Shown: one piece after another, positions 37,018 to 45,247 of the stretch
Layout: the number at the start of each line of letters is the position of its first letter
Numbering within the stretch: position 1 is the stretch's first letter
Source of the DNA: Nitrospirales bacterium
GTDB lineage: Bacteria > Nitrospirota > Nitrospiria > Nitrospirales > UBA8639
Assembly (NCBI GenBank): GCA_020027205.1
Contig: JAHRAQ010000029.1
Coordinates: 62,001 to 126,000 of the forward strand
Direction: 5' to 3'
Length of the DNA stretch: 64,000 nucleotides
Made by a program: the position numbers and the translations under genes
The notes under the pieces: model-generated
Databases searched by the model: none
Told to the model about the DNA's origin: nothing
Seen by the model: only the letters and a program-made list of their open reading frames with translations

Positions 37018-38883
37018 ATGCCTAAATATCTCTACGACAAGTTATCGGATATAAAAATTCTTCAGAGAGCATGGCATTTGGCACGCAACGACTCGCGTGC
37101 AGATTTCATGTTTGATCCCTATCGATTTTCCGATTTCGCTTTCCGGTTAGACATTCACCTTCAAGGAATTCAGCGAAACTTAAAGTCTAGAATGTATCAC
37201 CCAAATCCACTCCTAAATATAGATGTTCCCAAGTCTAGTCTTGCCGTTCGGCCCGGCAGTGTGCTTTCTATTGAAGATAAAATTGTAATGTTTGCGATTG
37301 CAAGTCTTATCGCACCGTTATTAGACAAAAAACTTCCTGCTACGGTTTATTCATGGAGGCTGAAAAAAGGCAAAAAGCAACTTTTTCACGACCATGAACT
37401 CCTAAAATTTCCCTTCTTGAAACGAACTACTATTAAACGACGGGTGGATTTTGTCGAGCCTTGGTATGCGACTTGGCCACGCTTTATAGAAGAACTTGAG
37501 ATCGCCTACGAAAAGGAAGGGTATTGTCACATGGTTGCATCTGATATTACAGCGTACTTTGAAAATATTGATCTTGGTCTTTTGCGTGACTTATTGTTGC
37601 AACATCTCCCTCATCAACACAGAATTATAAATTTTCTCATCAGCCTACTTCAGTTCTGGTCTTGGCCTACGATATATGGAGGGTCCTCGATGCGTGGGAT
37701 TCCACAAGGAAACGGAGTGAGTAGCTTTCTCGGCAATATCTATCTCCTGCCACTGGATAAGGCATTCCAGCAACTGTCAAAATGCCGTGACATTAAGTAT
37801 TTTCGTTATATGGATGATGTAGAGGTAATGACCAAAGATGTTCATATAGCTCGTGATTGTCTGTTTCTGATGAACGAAAAACTTCGCGAACTTCGCCTCA
37901 ACATTCAAGGATCAAAGACGAGAATACTACAAGGTAGTGAAATCAAAGATGAACTATTTGACGATCGCCGAGATCGCGTGAATAAGGTTATTGATACCAT
38001 AGAAAGAAGAAGAAAGTTCTCAATTGGTGAACGTGTTGATTTTTTTAATCGCCTCAAAGAGGAACAAAAGAAAGTCATCGGGCGAAGAAAATTAATTCGC
38101 GACAAAGAACTTCGATTGTTTCGTCGGATTATCACTGGCTTTACACTCCTCAGACATCCTGGGATAGTGTCCACTGTTTTGAATCAGATGGAAAGAAACC
38201 CAGACTCACGGTTACTGAACAGTGCAGTACGATATACGCGCACCCAGAGTAGAAAAACTACCATTACCAATAGATTTGTTGATTTCCTGATCAACAGGAA
38301 ACTTCTGTTTCCCTATCAAGAAGCACATTGCTTTATGGCCTTGCGGTATCAACGAGACATATCATCCAACATATGGGAAGAAGCAAGAAAGAAACTCAGG
38401 TCACGAAAGACACATTGGTATGTACGCCAACAGGCCGCACAGTTAATAAGTTTGAAATCTTTGTCGAAAATAGAATTAGATTCGTTACGCAAGCAATCAT
38501 CTGAAGAGGTTAACATTGAGGTCAAGCGTACAATGATGCAGGCATTAACACAATATCCAAGAGAAGGCTTAGTTGAAATAGCACGGGAACTTTTGGATGA
38601 GACTGATCCGAAGTTACAACGGTTAGGCCATTATTGGAATGGAATGCTTTCTGACAAAAGCAAGGCCAATGAACAGATTAAGTCATTATTCCGAGATTTT
38701 TGTGAAGATGTCCTGATAGATAGGTTATACGAAGTAGAAATAGTTGCAAAAGCGGAAGATCCGGTAATTCGGAGAAAGATTTTGAGTAATCTAAAGAGAG
38801 TTCAAAAAAGTATACACAAGCTTATTCTAAAAAAACGGGTTGATTCGATTATTTCAAAACTTACACGTGACTTGAAACCATGA
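37018..38883 (+). CDS. Reverse transcriptase, Abi/UG (defence-associated) type
   Basis: A 621-residue protein. RT motifs are clear: motif A SDITAYFENID near 175, motif B GIPQGNGVSSFLGNIYL near 227, and the catalytic YMDD at 264-267. There is no group II intron maturase or HNH domain, and no retron-like ncRNA position upstream (only eight bases separate it from the methyltransferase). Residues about 330-621 form a long alpha-helical tail with HEAT-like repeats, as in Abi/UG reverse transcriptases that block phage, often by untemplated or RNA-templated DNA synthesis. The exact class cannot be fixed by eye. It is AT-rich and clearly in one transcript with the methyltransferase gene. Confidence 0.82.
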   Translation: MPKYLYDKLSDIKILQRAWHLARNDSRADFMFDPYRFSDFAFRLDIHLQGIQRNLKSRMYHPNPLLNIDVPKSSLAVRPGSVLSIEDKIVMFAIASLIAPLLDKKLPATVYSWRLKKGKKQLFHDHELLKFPFLKRTTIKRRVDFVEPWYATWPRFIEELEIAYEKEGYCHMVASDITAYFENIDLGLLRDLLLQHLPHQHRIINFLISLLQFWSWPTIYGGSSMRGIPQGNGVSSFLGNIYLLPLDKAFQQLSKCRDIKYFRYMDDVEVMTKDVHIARDCLFLMNEKLRELRLNIQGSKTRILQGSEIKDELFDDRRDRVNKVIDTIERRRKFSIGERVDFFNRLKEEQKKVIGRRKLIRDKELRLFRRIITGFTLLRHPGIVSTVLNQMERNPDSRLLNSAVRYTRTQSRKTTITNRFVDFLINRKLLFPYQEAHCFMALRYQRDISSNIWEEARKKLRSRKTHWYVRQQAAQLISLKSLSKIELDSLRKQSSEEVNIEVKRTMMQALTQYPREGLVEIARELLDETDPKLQRLGHYWNGMLSDKSKANEQIKSLFRDFCEDVLIDRLYEVEIVAKAEDPVIRRKILSNLKRVQKSIHKLILKKRVDSIISKLTRDLKP

Positions 38884-38894
38884 TCCAAACTCGT

Positions 38895-39068
38895 ATGAAA
38901 AAAATAAACACCGAAAAACTCAAGCAAGTACTCTTGTATATGCTACATTGGAGTTGGCGACAAGCCGAAGCCCACAAATACGAAAAACAGATTGACCAGA
39001 TTGCCTATACATCTATGGCCCCAACTACAAAGAAATAGTTCTCACGAAGCAGGCAGGATGGATCATTG
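38895..39068 (+). pseudogene. Decayed gene fragment between RT and TcmP genes
   Basis: An ATG frame of 47 codons (38895-39038) begins KKINTEKLKQVLLYML and then reads HKYEKQIDQIAY, which strongly resembles the C-terminal KYEKQINTLVYQLY of the methyltransferase ending at 37009. A one-frame shift after Tyr continues as LYIYGPNYKEIVLTKQAGW up to the tcmP start. This looks like fused remnants of two genes, one a methyltransferase 3' end. A non-coding RNA here is also possible. Confidence 0.45.
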
Positions 39069-39890
39069 ATGACATTTGACACAATAGGCAACTGGTCAAG
39101 GATCAAGCTTGAGATTATTGCACAATATGCTGTCCCTTATACTCGAATTATGTCCGGACTGAACTTCAAATTTTATTACATCGACACTTTTTCCGGTGCC
39201 GGCCTACATATTGATAGGGCAACAGGAGAAGATATAGCCGGTAGCCCATTGCGCGTGTTAAGTGGTCACATACCTTTTGATAAATATTATTTTATTGACC
39301 TTGACGGCGAAAAGGCAGATTTCCTACGAAATTATTGCACGCAACATTTTTCAGACAGAGAGATTGAGGTCAAACAAGGGGATTGTAATGAAGTAATAAA
39401 AGATACCATCTCTGGCATGACATACAGAAACTATGAACGCATTTTTTGCCTTTTAGATCCGTATGGCTTGCATTTGAAATGGGACACTGTAGAGATAATG
39501 GGCAAAAAGAAAATCGTTGACCTGATATTAAATTTCCCCATTATGGATATGAATCGTAATGCTATTTGGCATGATTACGGGAAAGTTTCGGCACAAGACA
39601 AAAAGCGCATGACGCGATTTTGGGGAGATGAATCATGGCTCGAAGTAGCCTATAATCCGTCCCCACAATCAAATTTGTTCGACGATAATCCCCTCGAAAA
39701 ACAACCAAACGAAGCAGTGGCTGATGCTTTCCGGAAACGTTTAAAAAGTGTGGCAGGATTCCAGTATGTGCCCAAACCAATACCACTAAAAAACAGCACG
39801 GGCGCAACGGTTTATTACCTATTTTTTGCTTCTCAAAACTCCACGGCGAACAAGATAGCAAAGGGCATATTCACAAAATACGTGGGATAG
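39069..39890 (+). CDS. tcmP: Three-Cys-motif partner protein TcmP
   Basis: A 273-residue protein matching the TcmP family: LEIIAQYAVPYTRIM, FYYIDTFSGAGLH, then a Rossmann-like FIDLDGEKADFL and LLDPYGLHLKW, a methyltransferase-related fold. Its family is defined by pairing with proteins bearing three conserved cysteines, and such a gene follows after four bases. ATG 39069 is chosen over a TTG one codon earlier. Function is unknown; it is found with mobile and defence DNA. Confidence 0.85.
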   Translation: MTFDTIGNWSRIKLEIIAQYAVPYTRIMSGLNFKFYYIDTFSGAGLHIDRATGEDIAGSPLRVLSGHIPFDKYYFIDLDGEKADFLRNYCTQHFSDREIEVKQGDCNEVIKDTISGMTYRNYERIFCLLDPYGLHLKWDTVEIMGKKKIVDLILNFPIMDMNRNAIWHDYGKVSAQDKKRMTRFWGDESWLEVAYNPSPQSNLFDDNPLEKQPNEAVADAFRKRLKSVAGFQYVPKPIPLKNSTGATVYYLFFASQNSTANKIAKGIFTKYVG

Positions 39891-39894
39891 TATC

Positions 39895-40638
39895 ATGTCC
39901 ACCATCGAATGGACCGAACAAACTTGGAACCCCGTCACCGGTTGTACGAAAATATCGGCAGGATGTGAATTCTGCTACGCCGAGACCATGGCGCGGCGGT
40001 TGCAGGCGATGGGAATGCCGGGATACGAAAACGGGTTTGCCGTTACCTGCCATGAGAACCGGCTGTTACAACCGCTCCGCCGCAAAATTCCAACAGTGTA
40101 TTTCGTCAATTCCATGAGCGACCTGTTTCATCCCAACGCGCCGTTCTCCTTCATTGATAAAGTCTTGCAAACGATTGACAAAACCCCGCATCATACCTAC
40201 CAGATTCTGACCAAACGCCCGGAACTCATGGCGAAATATTTTTCCGACCGGAATGTGCCCGACAATGCCTGGCTTGGTGTGTCCGTGGAAAATAAAAAAC
40301 ACGGTGTGCCCCGCATCGATGTCTTGCGGAAGATCGGCGCGAAAATCCGCTTTTTATCGGTGGAGCCGTTGCTGGAAGATCTCGGCAAAATAAATCTTTC
40401 CGGCATTCACTGGGTCATTGTCGGCGGTGAAAGCGGCTTGGACGCCAGGCCCATGCAGCCCGCGTGGGCATCGAACATTCGAGCACAATGTCAGCGCCGG
40501 CGTGTTCCTTTCTTCTTCAAACAATGGGGAGCATGGGGCAGTGACCAGGTTAAACGATCAAAAAAGGACAACGGCAGGCTCCTTGACGGCCGGTTGTGGA
40601 ACCAATACCCCAAGAGTTCCAGGCACAGCCCGGCATAG
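39895..40638 (+). CDS. DUF5131 (phage Gp37/Gp68) three-Cys-motif protein, radical SAM-like
   Basis: A 247-residue protein starting IEWTEQTWNPVTGCTKISAGC and containing the three-cysteine cluster C-x6-C-x2-CY (GCEFCYAE), probably an Fe-S/SAM site. Later motifs are YFVNSMSDLFHP, ILTKRPELM, GVSVEN and VGGESG with FFFKQWG near the C-terminus. It is the expected partner of TcmP. Relatives occur in phages and mobile elements; substrate is unknown. It is GC-richer than the preceding genes and is the last gene of the island. Confidence 0.88.
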   Translation: MSTIEWTEQTWNPVTGCTKISAGCEFCYAETMARRLQAMGMPGYENGFAVTCHENRLLQPLRRKIPTVYFVNSMSDLFHPNAPFSFIDKVLQTIDKTPHHTYQILTKRPELMAKYFSDRNVPDNAWLGVSVENKKHGVPRIDVLRKIGAKIRFLSVEPLLEDLGKINLSGIHWVIVGGESGLDARPMQPAWASNIRAQCQRRRVPFFFKQWGAWGSDQVKRSKKDNGRLLDGRLWNQYPKSSRHSPA

Positions 40639-40686
40639 CCGGTCGCACATGGCAGCCGTTTTTCATTATTCACGGAACCGCGCTTT

Positions 40687-41298
40687 ATGATCGCCCGCCT
40701 CACCGGCACCCTGGTCGCCAAAGATCCCACGCGGGTGATTCTTGACGTGCATGGGGTGGGGTTTGAGGTGTGGGTTCCGTTGAGCACGTATTTTGACTTG
40801 CCGGAGTTGCGGGCCACGTTGACGCTGCATGTTTTCACGCAGCAGAGCGACGATGCCACGCACCTGTTCGGGTTTCTCACGACCGCGGAAAAAAAGGCGT
40901 TTGCGCTGCTGACCAAAATTTCCGGGGTGGGCGGCAAACTGGCTTTGAGCGTGTTGTCCACGCTGTCCATCCCCGACCTGGCGCAGGCCGTGCTCACGAA
41001 CGACGTGGAGGCGCTCGAGTCGGTGCGCGGCGTCGGGAAAAAAACCGCCGGACTCATCGCCTTGTCGCTCAAGGACAAACTCGCCGACCTGCGGGCCGGC
41101 GCGCCGGAGGCAGGCGACGCCGCGACGCCGGCGGCGTGGCAGACCGCCCAGGATGACGCCCTGTCCGCCCTGGTCAACCTTGGCTACCGGCACAAGGAGG
41201 TCAAGGACGCCATCGACCGGCTGCGCCGCACGAGTTCCGCTTCGATGCCGCTGGATGAACTGATTCGGGAAGGTTTGAAACTACTCTCGAAACATTAA
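40687..41298 (+). CDS. ruvA: Holliday junction branch migration protein RuvA
   Basis: A 203-residue protein with the complete RuvA layout: OB domain (MIARLTGTLVAKDPTRVILD), two helix-hairpin-helix motifs (LTKISGVGGKLALSVLS and LESVRGVGKKTAGLIALSL) and the C-terminal domain III that contacts RuvB (DALSALVNLGYRHKEVKDAI). It holds Holliday junctions for RuvB. Neither ruvC upstream nor ruvB downstream is in this window. Confidence 0.95.
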   Translation: MIARLTGTLVAKDPTRVILDVHGVGFEVWVPLSTYFDLPELRATLTLHVFTQQSDDATHLFGFLTTAEKKAFALLTKISGVGGKLALSVLSTLSIPDLAQAVLTNDVEALESVRGVGKKTAGLIALSLKDKLADLRAGAPEAGDAATPAAWQTAQDDALSALVNLGYRHKEVKDAIDRLRRTSSASMPLDELIREGLKLLSKH

Positions 41299-41438
41299 AC
41301 CCGCCAGGCCCCGCGAGATTCACGCGGCGGCGCAACGCCACGGCACAACACCACGGCACAACGCGGAGGCCGAACGAACACCGGAGACCGCCAACACCCC
41401 CGCCCACGCCCCGGCGCACCGTTCGCGCCAACCACCGC

Positions 41439-41621
41439 TTACAATGTTTCCCGGATTTTTGCGCCGCAGTAGGCGCTGCGTACGACGCGATGGAAAAACC
41501 GCAGGACGTCCGCCAGATCAAACCAGAATCCGCAGTTGAGGCACTTGGCATAGAGGTGCCGGCTCATCGTGGTGTAATGCCGCTCCACCAACATCAGCCC
41601 GTGGCATTTCAGACATTCCAT
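41439..41621 (-). CDS. Small zinc-ribbon protein
   Basis: A 60-residue protein beginning MECLKCHGLMLVERHYTT, with a second pair AKCLNCGFWFD. Two CXXC pairs make a zinc ribbon. A further Cys lies near the C-terminus. No partner gene suggests a role. The frame is open to 41660, but the ATG at 41621 starts just before the first cysteine pair. Overlapping frames on both strands here are shadows. Confidence 0.6.
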   Translation of the reverse strand: MECLKCHGLMLVERHYTTMSRHLYAKCLNCGFWFDLADVLRFFHRVVRSAYCGAKIRETL

Positions 41622-41754
41622 GATACGGTTCCGCCGGTCGTGTTCGCCGTCTCCTCGCACTCACGCCGCCTCCTCCGGTAAGGGGCCGCCCGCCGCCATC
41701 CTGTCGCGCGCGCGGGCGCACTGTCAAGACCGCGTCTCGTACGCCGCGCCGTTG

Positions 41755-42963
41755 TCAGGTCGGGGAACGCGCCCCGGCCGACTCCCGGAATCGCAAGCCA
41801 TGATGCAGAAAGATCGACACGCTGTGTTCCGCGTTATTCGCAATCGCCAGCCCCGGTTCTTCGTCACGGTCGCCGGCGACGCGCAGCAACGTGAGGGCAA
41901 AGGGGCCGCGGGGCGTGGTGTAATGACGGGGCGGATAATGAAACGTGCCGTCGCCTTTCCCGAACAAAATCGAAAGGCTCCCGGATTGAATGTTCACCAC
42001 CGCCGCGTCGGCAATGCCGTCCCCGTTAAAATCCCGGACCAGGCCGTGATTCGGCCCGGCGTCCCCGCCCGCGTCCATGCCGTCCCGAAACGTGCCGTCG
42101 CCGTTCCCCAGAAACACGGTAATCGTGTTCATCTGCCCGTTCACCACCAGCAGGTCCGCGGCGCCGTCGTTGTTAAAATCCGCGAAGGACACGGAGAGCG
42201 GCCGCTTGCCCGTCCGATAATCGGCGGGCCGGAGAAAACGACCGTCGCCCTGCCCCAGCCAGATGGACACGGCGCTGCTCATCGGCCCGCCGTTCGTCAC
42301 CGCCAGGTCCAGATGCCCGTCCTGATTCAGGTCGGCGGCGGCCACCGACGTCGGCGTGTCCCCGTATTCATACAACGGCCCGCTGCGAAACCGGCCGTCG
42401 CCGTCGCCGAAAAACAGGTGCAACTTGTCATTGCGGAGGGCCACCGCAAAGTCCTGCCGCCGGTCGCCGTTGAAGTCCCCGCCGGCGATGGACACCGGCG
42501 TTCGATGCACGCGATAACGCGCGTGCGGCTCAAAGGCGCCGTCGCCCCGCCCCAGCAAAATGGCGACCTCATTGCTCCCGGAACAGGCCACCGCCAGGTC
42601 CTGATGCCGGTCGTCGTTGAAATCACGGAGCGCCACGTTTCGAGGTTCGAGACACACGCGCATCGACACATGCGGTTGAAAACTCCCGTCGCCGTTGCCG
42701 ATGAGAAACGACAGCGTATTCGCCGAAATGTTGCTGGTCACCAGGTCGGCAAACCCGTCATGATTAAAGTCGCCGGCGTGAATGGCCGTGGGATTTTTCC
42801 CGACCTCATACGTGGCGAAGAGATAGAGCGGGTCGGGCGGCACATACGCCTCGTGCCTCGAACATCCGGGCGGCGCCAGGCACACCGCCAGCGCCGGCGC
42901 CAGCATGAAGGCGCGCACGACGTTGCCGCGCACCGCATTGCCGGCCACACAGGAAAACGACAC
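41755..42963 (-). CDS. FG-GAP/VCBS repeat lipoprotein
   Basis: About 402 residues. The start is taken as GTG 42963, which follows GGAGG at seven bases; this gives a signal ending in a lipobox-like APPGC. The rest is seven or so repeats of the FG-GAP type: GDFNHDGFADLV, RDFNDDRHQDLAV, GGDFNGDRRQDFAV, ADLNQDGHLDLAV, ADFNNDGAADLLV, RDFNGDGIADAAV, each with a calcium-loop DxNxDG. These build a beta-propeller, often for surface adhesion or sensing. It stands alone. Confidence 0.85.
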   Translation of the reverse strand: MSFSCVAGNAVRGNVVRAFMLAPALAVCLAPPGCSRHEAYVPPDPLYLFATYEVGKNPTAIHAGDFNHDGFADLVTSNISANTLSFLIGNGDGSFQPHVSMRVCLEPRNVALRDFNDDRHQDLAVACSGSNEVAILLGRGDGAFEPHARYRVHRTPVSIAGGDFNGDRRQDFAVALRNDKLHLFFGDGDGRFRSGPLYEYGDTPTSVAAADLNQDGHLDLAVTNGGPMSSAVSIWLGQGDGRFLRPADYRTGKRPLSVSFADFNNDGAADLLVVNGQMNTITVFLGNGDGTFRDGMDAGGDAGPNHGLVRDFNGDGIADAAVVNIQSGSLSILFGKGDGTFHYPPRHYTTPRGPFALTLLRVAGDRDEEPGLAIANNAEHSVSIFLHHGLRFRESAGARSPT

Positions 42964-43122
42964 GTGACGACCTCCCGCATCAAGCGAAGCCGGGGCCGCC
43001 CGGCCCGTCGGCGACGGAACACCGTGCGCAGTATAGGCGGCGGCGGCGCGCGGAGACAACCGGCATTTGAAGGGGCGGGAAGAAATATGCTATATGACCC
43101 TCCTCTCACAGAGGAGGAACCC

Positions 43123-43452
43123 ATGGCGGGCAACAACGCATCCGGCACAGTCAAAATCACCCTCACCATGTACGGGGTGGCCGAGATTCTGAAATGGTGC
43201 ATGGACAAAAACAACGGCCGCGTCCCCGGCGTGGACACGGAAGGCTTTCAACGCCTGCGGGCGTCGCTGGCCGACAAGCCGGACAAGGGCGACTATTTTA
43301 CGTTCGACAAGTTCTGGAAAACGTCGAAGACGTTTGAGTTCACACAAGAAGAAGTGGCCACCATCGACCGGTGCCTCTACGACATCCCCAACTTCGAAGG
43401 CAAGCAACTCCCGCAAATCCGCTACAAGTTCTGGCCCGCGCAGGCCGACTGA
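43123..43452 (+). CDS. Small conserved-looking protein of unknown function
   Basis: A 109-residue soluble protein, not recognised. It begins MAGNNASGTVKITLTMYGVA and is strongly charged, with DKFWKTSKTFEFTQEE and NFEGKQLPQIRYKFWP. GAGGAGG directly precedes ATG 43123 at the ideal distance, and AT-balanced codons give good coding character. It converges with the minus-strand gene ending at 43482. Confidence 0.7.
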   Translation: MAGNNASGTVKITLTMYGVAEILKWCMDKNNGRVPGVDTEGFQRLRASLADKPDKGDYFTFDKFWKTSKTFEFTQEEVATIDRCLYDIPNFEGKQLPQIRYKFWPAQAD

Positions 43453-43481
43453 ACGCGCCCGCGCGGGCACGCCGCCGCCGG

Positions 43482-45047
43482 TCAGGTGGCGGGCATTCCA
43501 CTGCCACGCAGAATGTTGAACGGGGCGAAGTCGTCGGTCAGGACAAGGCCGGGATTCGCCGCCGGTTGCCGGGCCTCCCGCAGGAACGTCAGCGTTTCAG
43601 GCGGCATTTTCCCCTCATTCAGCAAGGCGATGGTCGCGCGGAGCACGTCCTCGGACACCATGTCCAACGGGGCGGAGCCGGCAAAAAACACCAGGTTTGC
43701 CGACCCGGGCCGGGTGCGCAGCCAGGACGGAGCGGGAATCCGGTACGTCTCCACGTACGGAAACGCCGTCTTCATGGTGGCCGCCACGGCCTCGGCTCTG
43801 GTGTGATCCAACGCGGACGTTGAGGACGCCAGGTTCACGGCCATCACGCCCGCCGGCGTCAGACGCCGCTTGGCCTCGGCAAAAAACTCGGTGGTGGTCA
43901 GGTGAAACGGGATCTGGTGACGGGTGAAGACGTCCATCCAGATGATGTCGTATCGATCCGCCGCTCCGGTCAGAAAGACGCGGGCGTCCCGGACGTGGAC
44001 GTGGTGATTGCCGGGCGGCCGGTATTGAAAAAACCGCTCGGCGACGGCGACGACGACCGGGTCCATCTCCACCACGTCCAGTTCCAGACCCGGCCAGCGG
44101 CGCGCAAGCCATTTGGCCAGACTGCCGCCGCCGTGCCCCAGAATGATGCCGCGTCGCGGCGCGGGGTGCAGGGCGAGGGCGGCGACCATCATCTGACTGT
44201 ACGGCAGCGTCAGCCGCACCGGGTCCATCTTCCACATAATCGCATGGAAGGTGTTGTCCAGCATCAGAAAACGGAGGTCACGCTCGTCCCGCACGCGCAC
44301 TTCCTGATACGGGCTGTCCGCCTCGAACACGGCCGGGGGATACACGGTGACGGGATGGAACGCCAGCCAACCTAATCCGCCGACGACGGCGAGCAACGCC
44401 GCCAGCGGCGCCGCCGGAATCCGGCGGCAACTCCACCACCACCAGATGAGTCCCCACACCACCAACAGCGCGCCCAGCGCCGCCACCATCGTCACGCTGC
44501 CCCACCACGTCAACAGAAAAAACGACGTGCCCCAGGTGCCCAGCAGACTGCCGATGGTCGAGACGGCAATCATCGCGCCGGTATGCCGGCCAAGATGACC
44601 CAGGTCCGCAATCGCCAGCCGCAACAGGGCCGGCAGCACACCGCTTAAACAAAAGGCCGGCACCGCCAACAGCAGGCCGGACGCCAGACAGGGCCCCCAG
44701 CGCGGGTCCGCCGTCCATTGCGCGACGGTGAACACCACGGACTGCCCGACCCCCGCCAGCAACAGCGTCCACGCCCCGGCCGTCAGCAGCAGACAGGTCA
44801 ACACCGTCCCCGACGCGCGCCGGTCGGCCAGCCAGCCGCCCGTGGCGTACCCGCTGCTCATGGCGGCCAGCACCACTCCGATCAGCGCGCCCCACACGAA
44901 CAGCGAGTTCCCAAACGCCGGCGCGAGCAGACGGCTGCCCAGAATTTCCAGCGCCATGACGACGGCGCCGGCGGTAAAGGCCGTCGCAAACAACCACCAC
45001 CGGGAGCGGGACGACGCGGACGGCGGGGGCGTGGTGGGAAGAGCCAT
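43482..45047 (-). CDS. Fused membrane/spermidine synthase-like protein
   Basis: A 521-residue protein. The first 210 residues contain about seven membrane helices (GAVVMALEILGSRLLAPAFG start, typical of these fusions). Residues about 260-480 form a spermidine synthase-type Rossmann domain: the SAM/dcSAM loop ILGHGGGSLAKWL, VVEMDPVVVAVAERFF, and MDVFTRHQIPFHL. Polyamine synthesis is not assured; many membrane-fused relatives act on other substrates. A promoter is visible upstream. Confidence 0.78.
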   Translation of the reverse strand: MALPTTPPPSASSRSRWWLFATAFTAGAVVMALEILGSRLLAPAFGNSLFVWGALIGVVLAAMSSGYATGGWLADRRASGTVLTCLLLTAGAWTLLLAGVGQSVVFTVAQWTADPRWGPCLASGLLLAVPAFCLSGVLPALLRLAIADLGHLGRHTGAMIAVSTIGSLLGTWGTSFFLLTWWGSVTMVAALGALLVVWGLIWWWWSCRRIPAAPLAALLAVVGGLGWLAFHPVTVYPPAVFEADSPYQEVRVRDERDLRFLMLDNTFHAIMWKMDPVRLTLPYSQMMVAALALHPAPRRGIILGHGGGSLAKWLARRWPGLELDVVEMDPVVVAVAERFFQYRPPGNHHVHVRDARVFLTGAADRYDIIWMDVFTRHQIPFHLTTTEFFAEAKRRLTPAGVMAVNLASSTSALDHTRAEAVAATMKTAFPYVETYRIPAPSWLRTRPGSANLVFFAGSAPLDMVSEDVLRATIALLNEGKMPPETLTFLREARQPAANPGLVLTDDFAPFNILRGSGMPAT

Positions 45048-45149
45048 ACGTTGCCGGAGAAGGTGAGATTGGCCCGTGTCCGGGGACGAACCAGCGGCGG
45101 CGTTCGAGCCTCCCGCCGCCTTTTCCCCAAGACAAATACGGAGAAGGAT

Positions 45150-45177
45150 GGTATAGAAAGGGTTCGTCGAGTGTCAA
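45150..45177 (-). promoter_or_regulatory. Candidate promoter of the spermidine synthase-like gene
   Basis: On the minus strand TTGACA (45177-45172) and TATACC (45155-45150) are 16 bases apart, giving transcription from about 45143 toward the gene start at 45047. The plus strand also shows three tandem CACCGTGA units at about 45187-45212 before the TerB-like gene. Confidence 0.5.
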
Positions 45178-45247
45178 TGCAACGCCTCGCCACCGTGACA
45201 CCGTGACACCGTGGCGGCGGCGGCGGGCGGCGGGGGTGAGAGAACGC

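Noticed and set aside
37018-38883. Reverse transcriptase as a group II intron-encoded protein
   Set aside because: No maturase or HNH region follows the RT domain, and the gene sits eight bases behind an intact coding gene with no room for 5' intron RNA.
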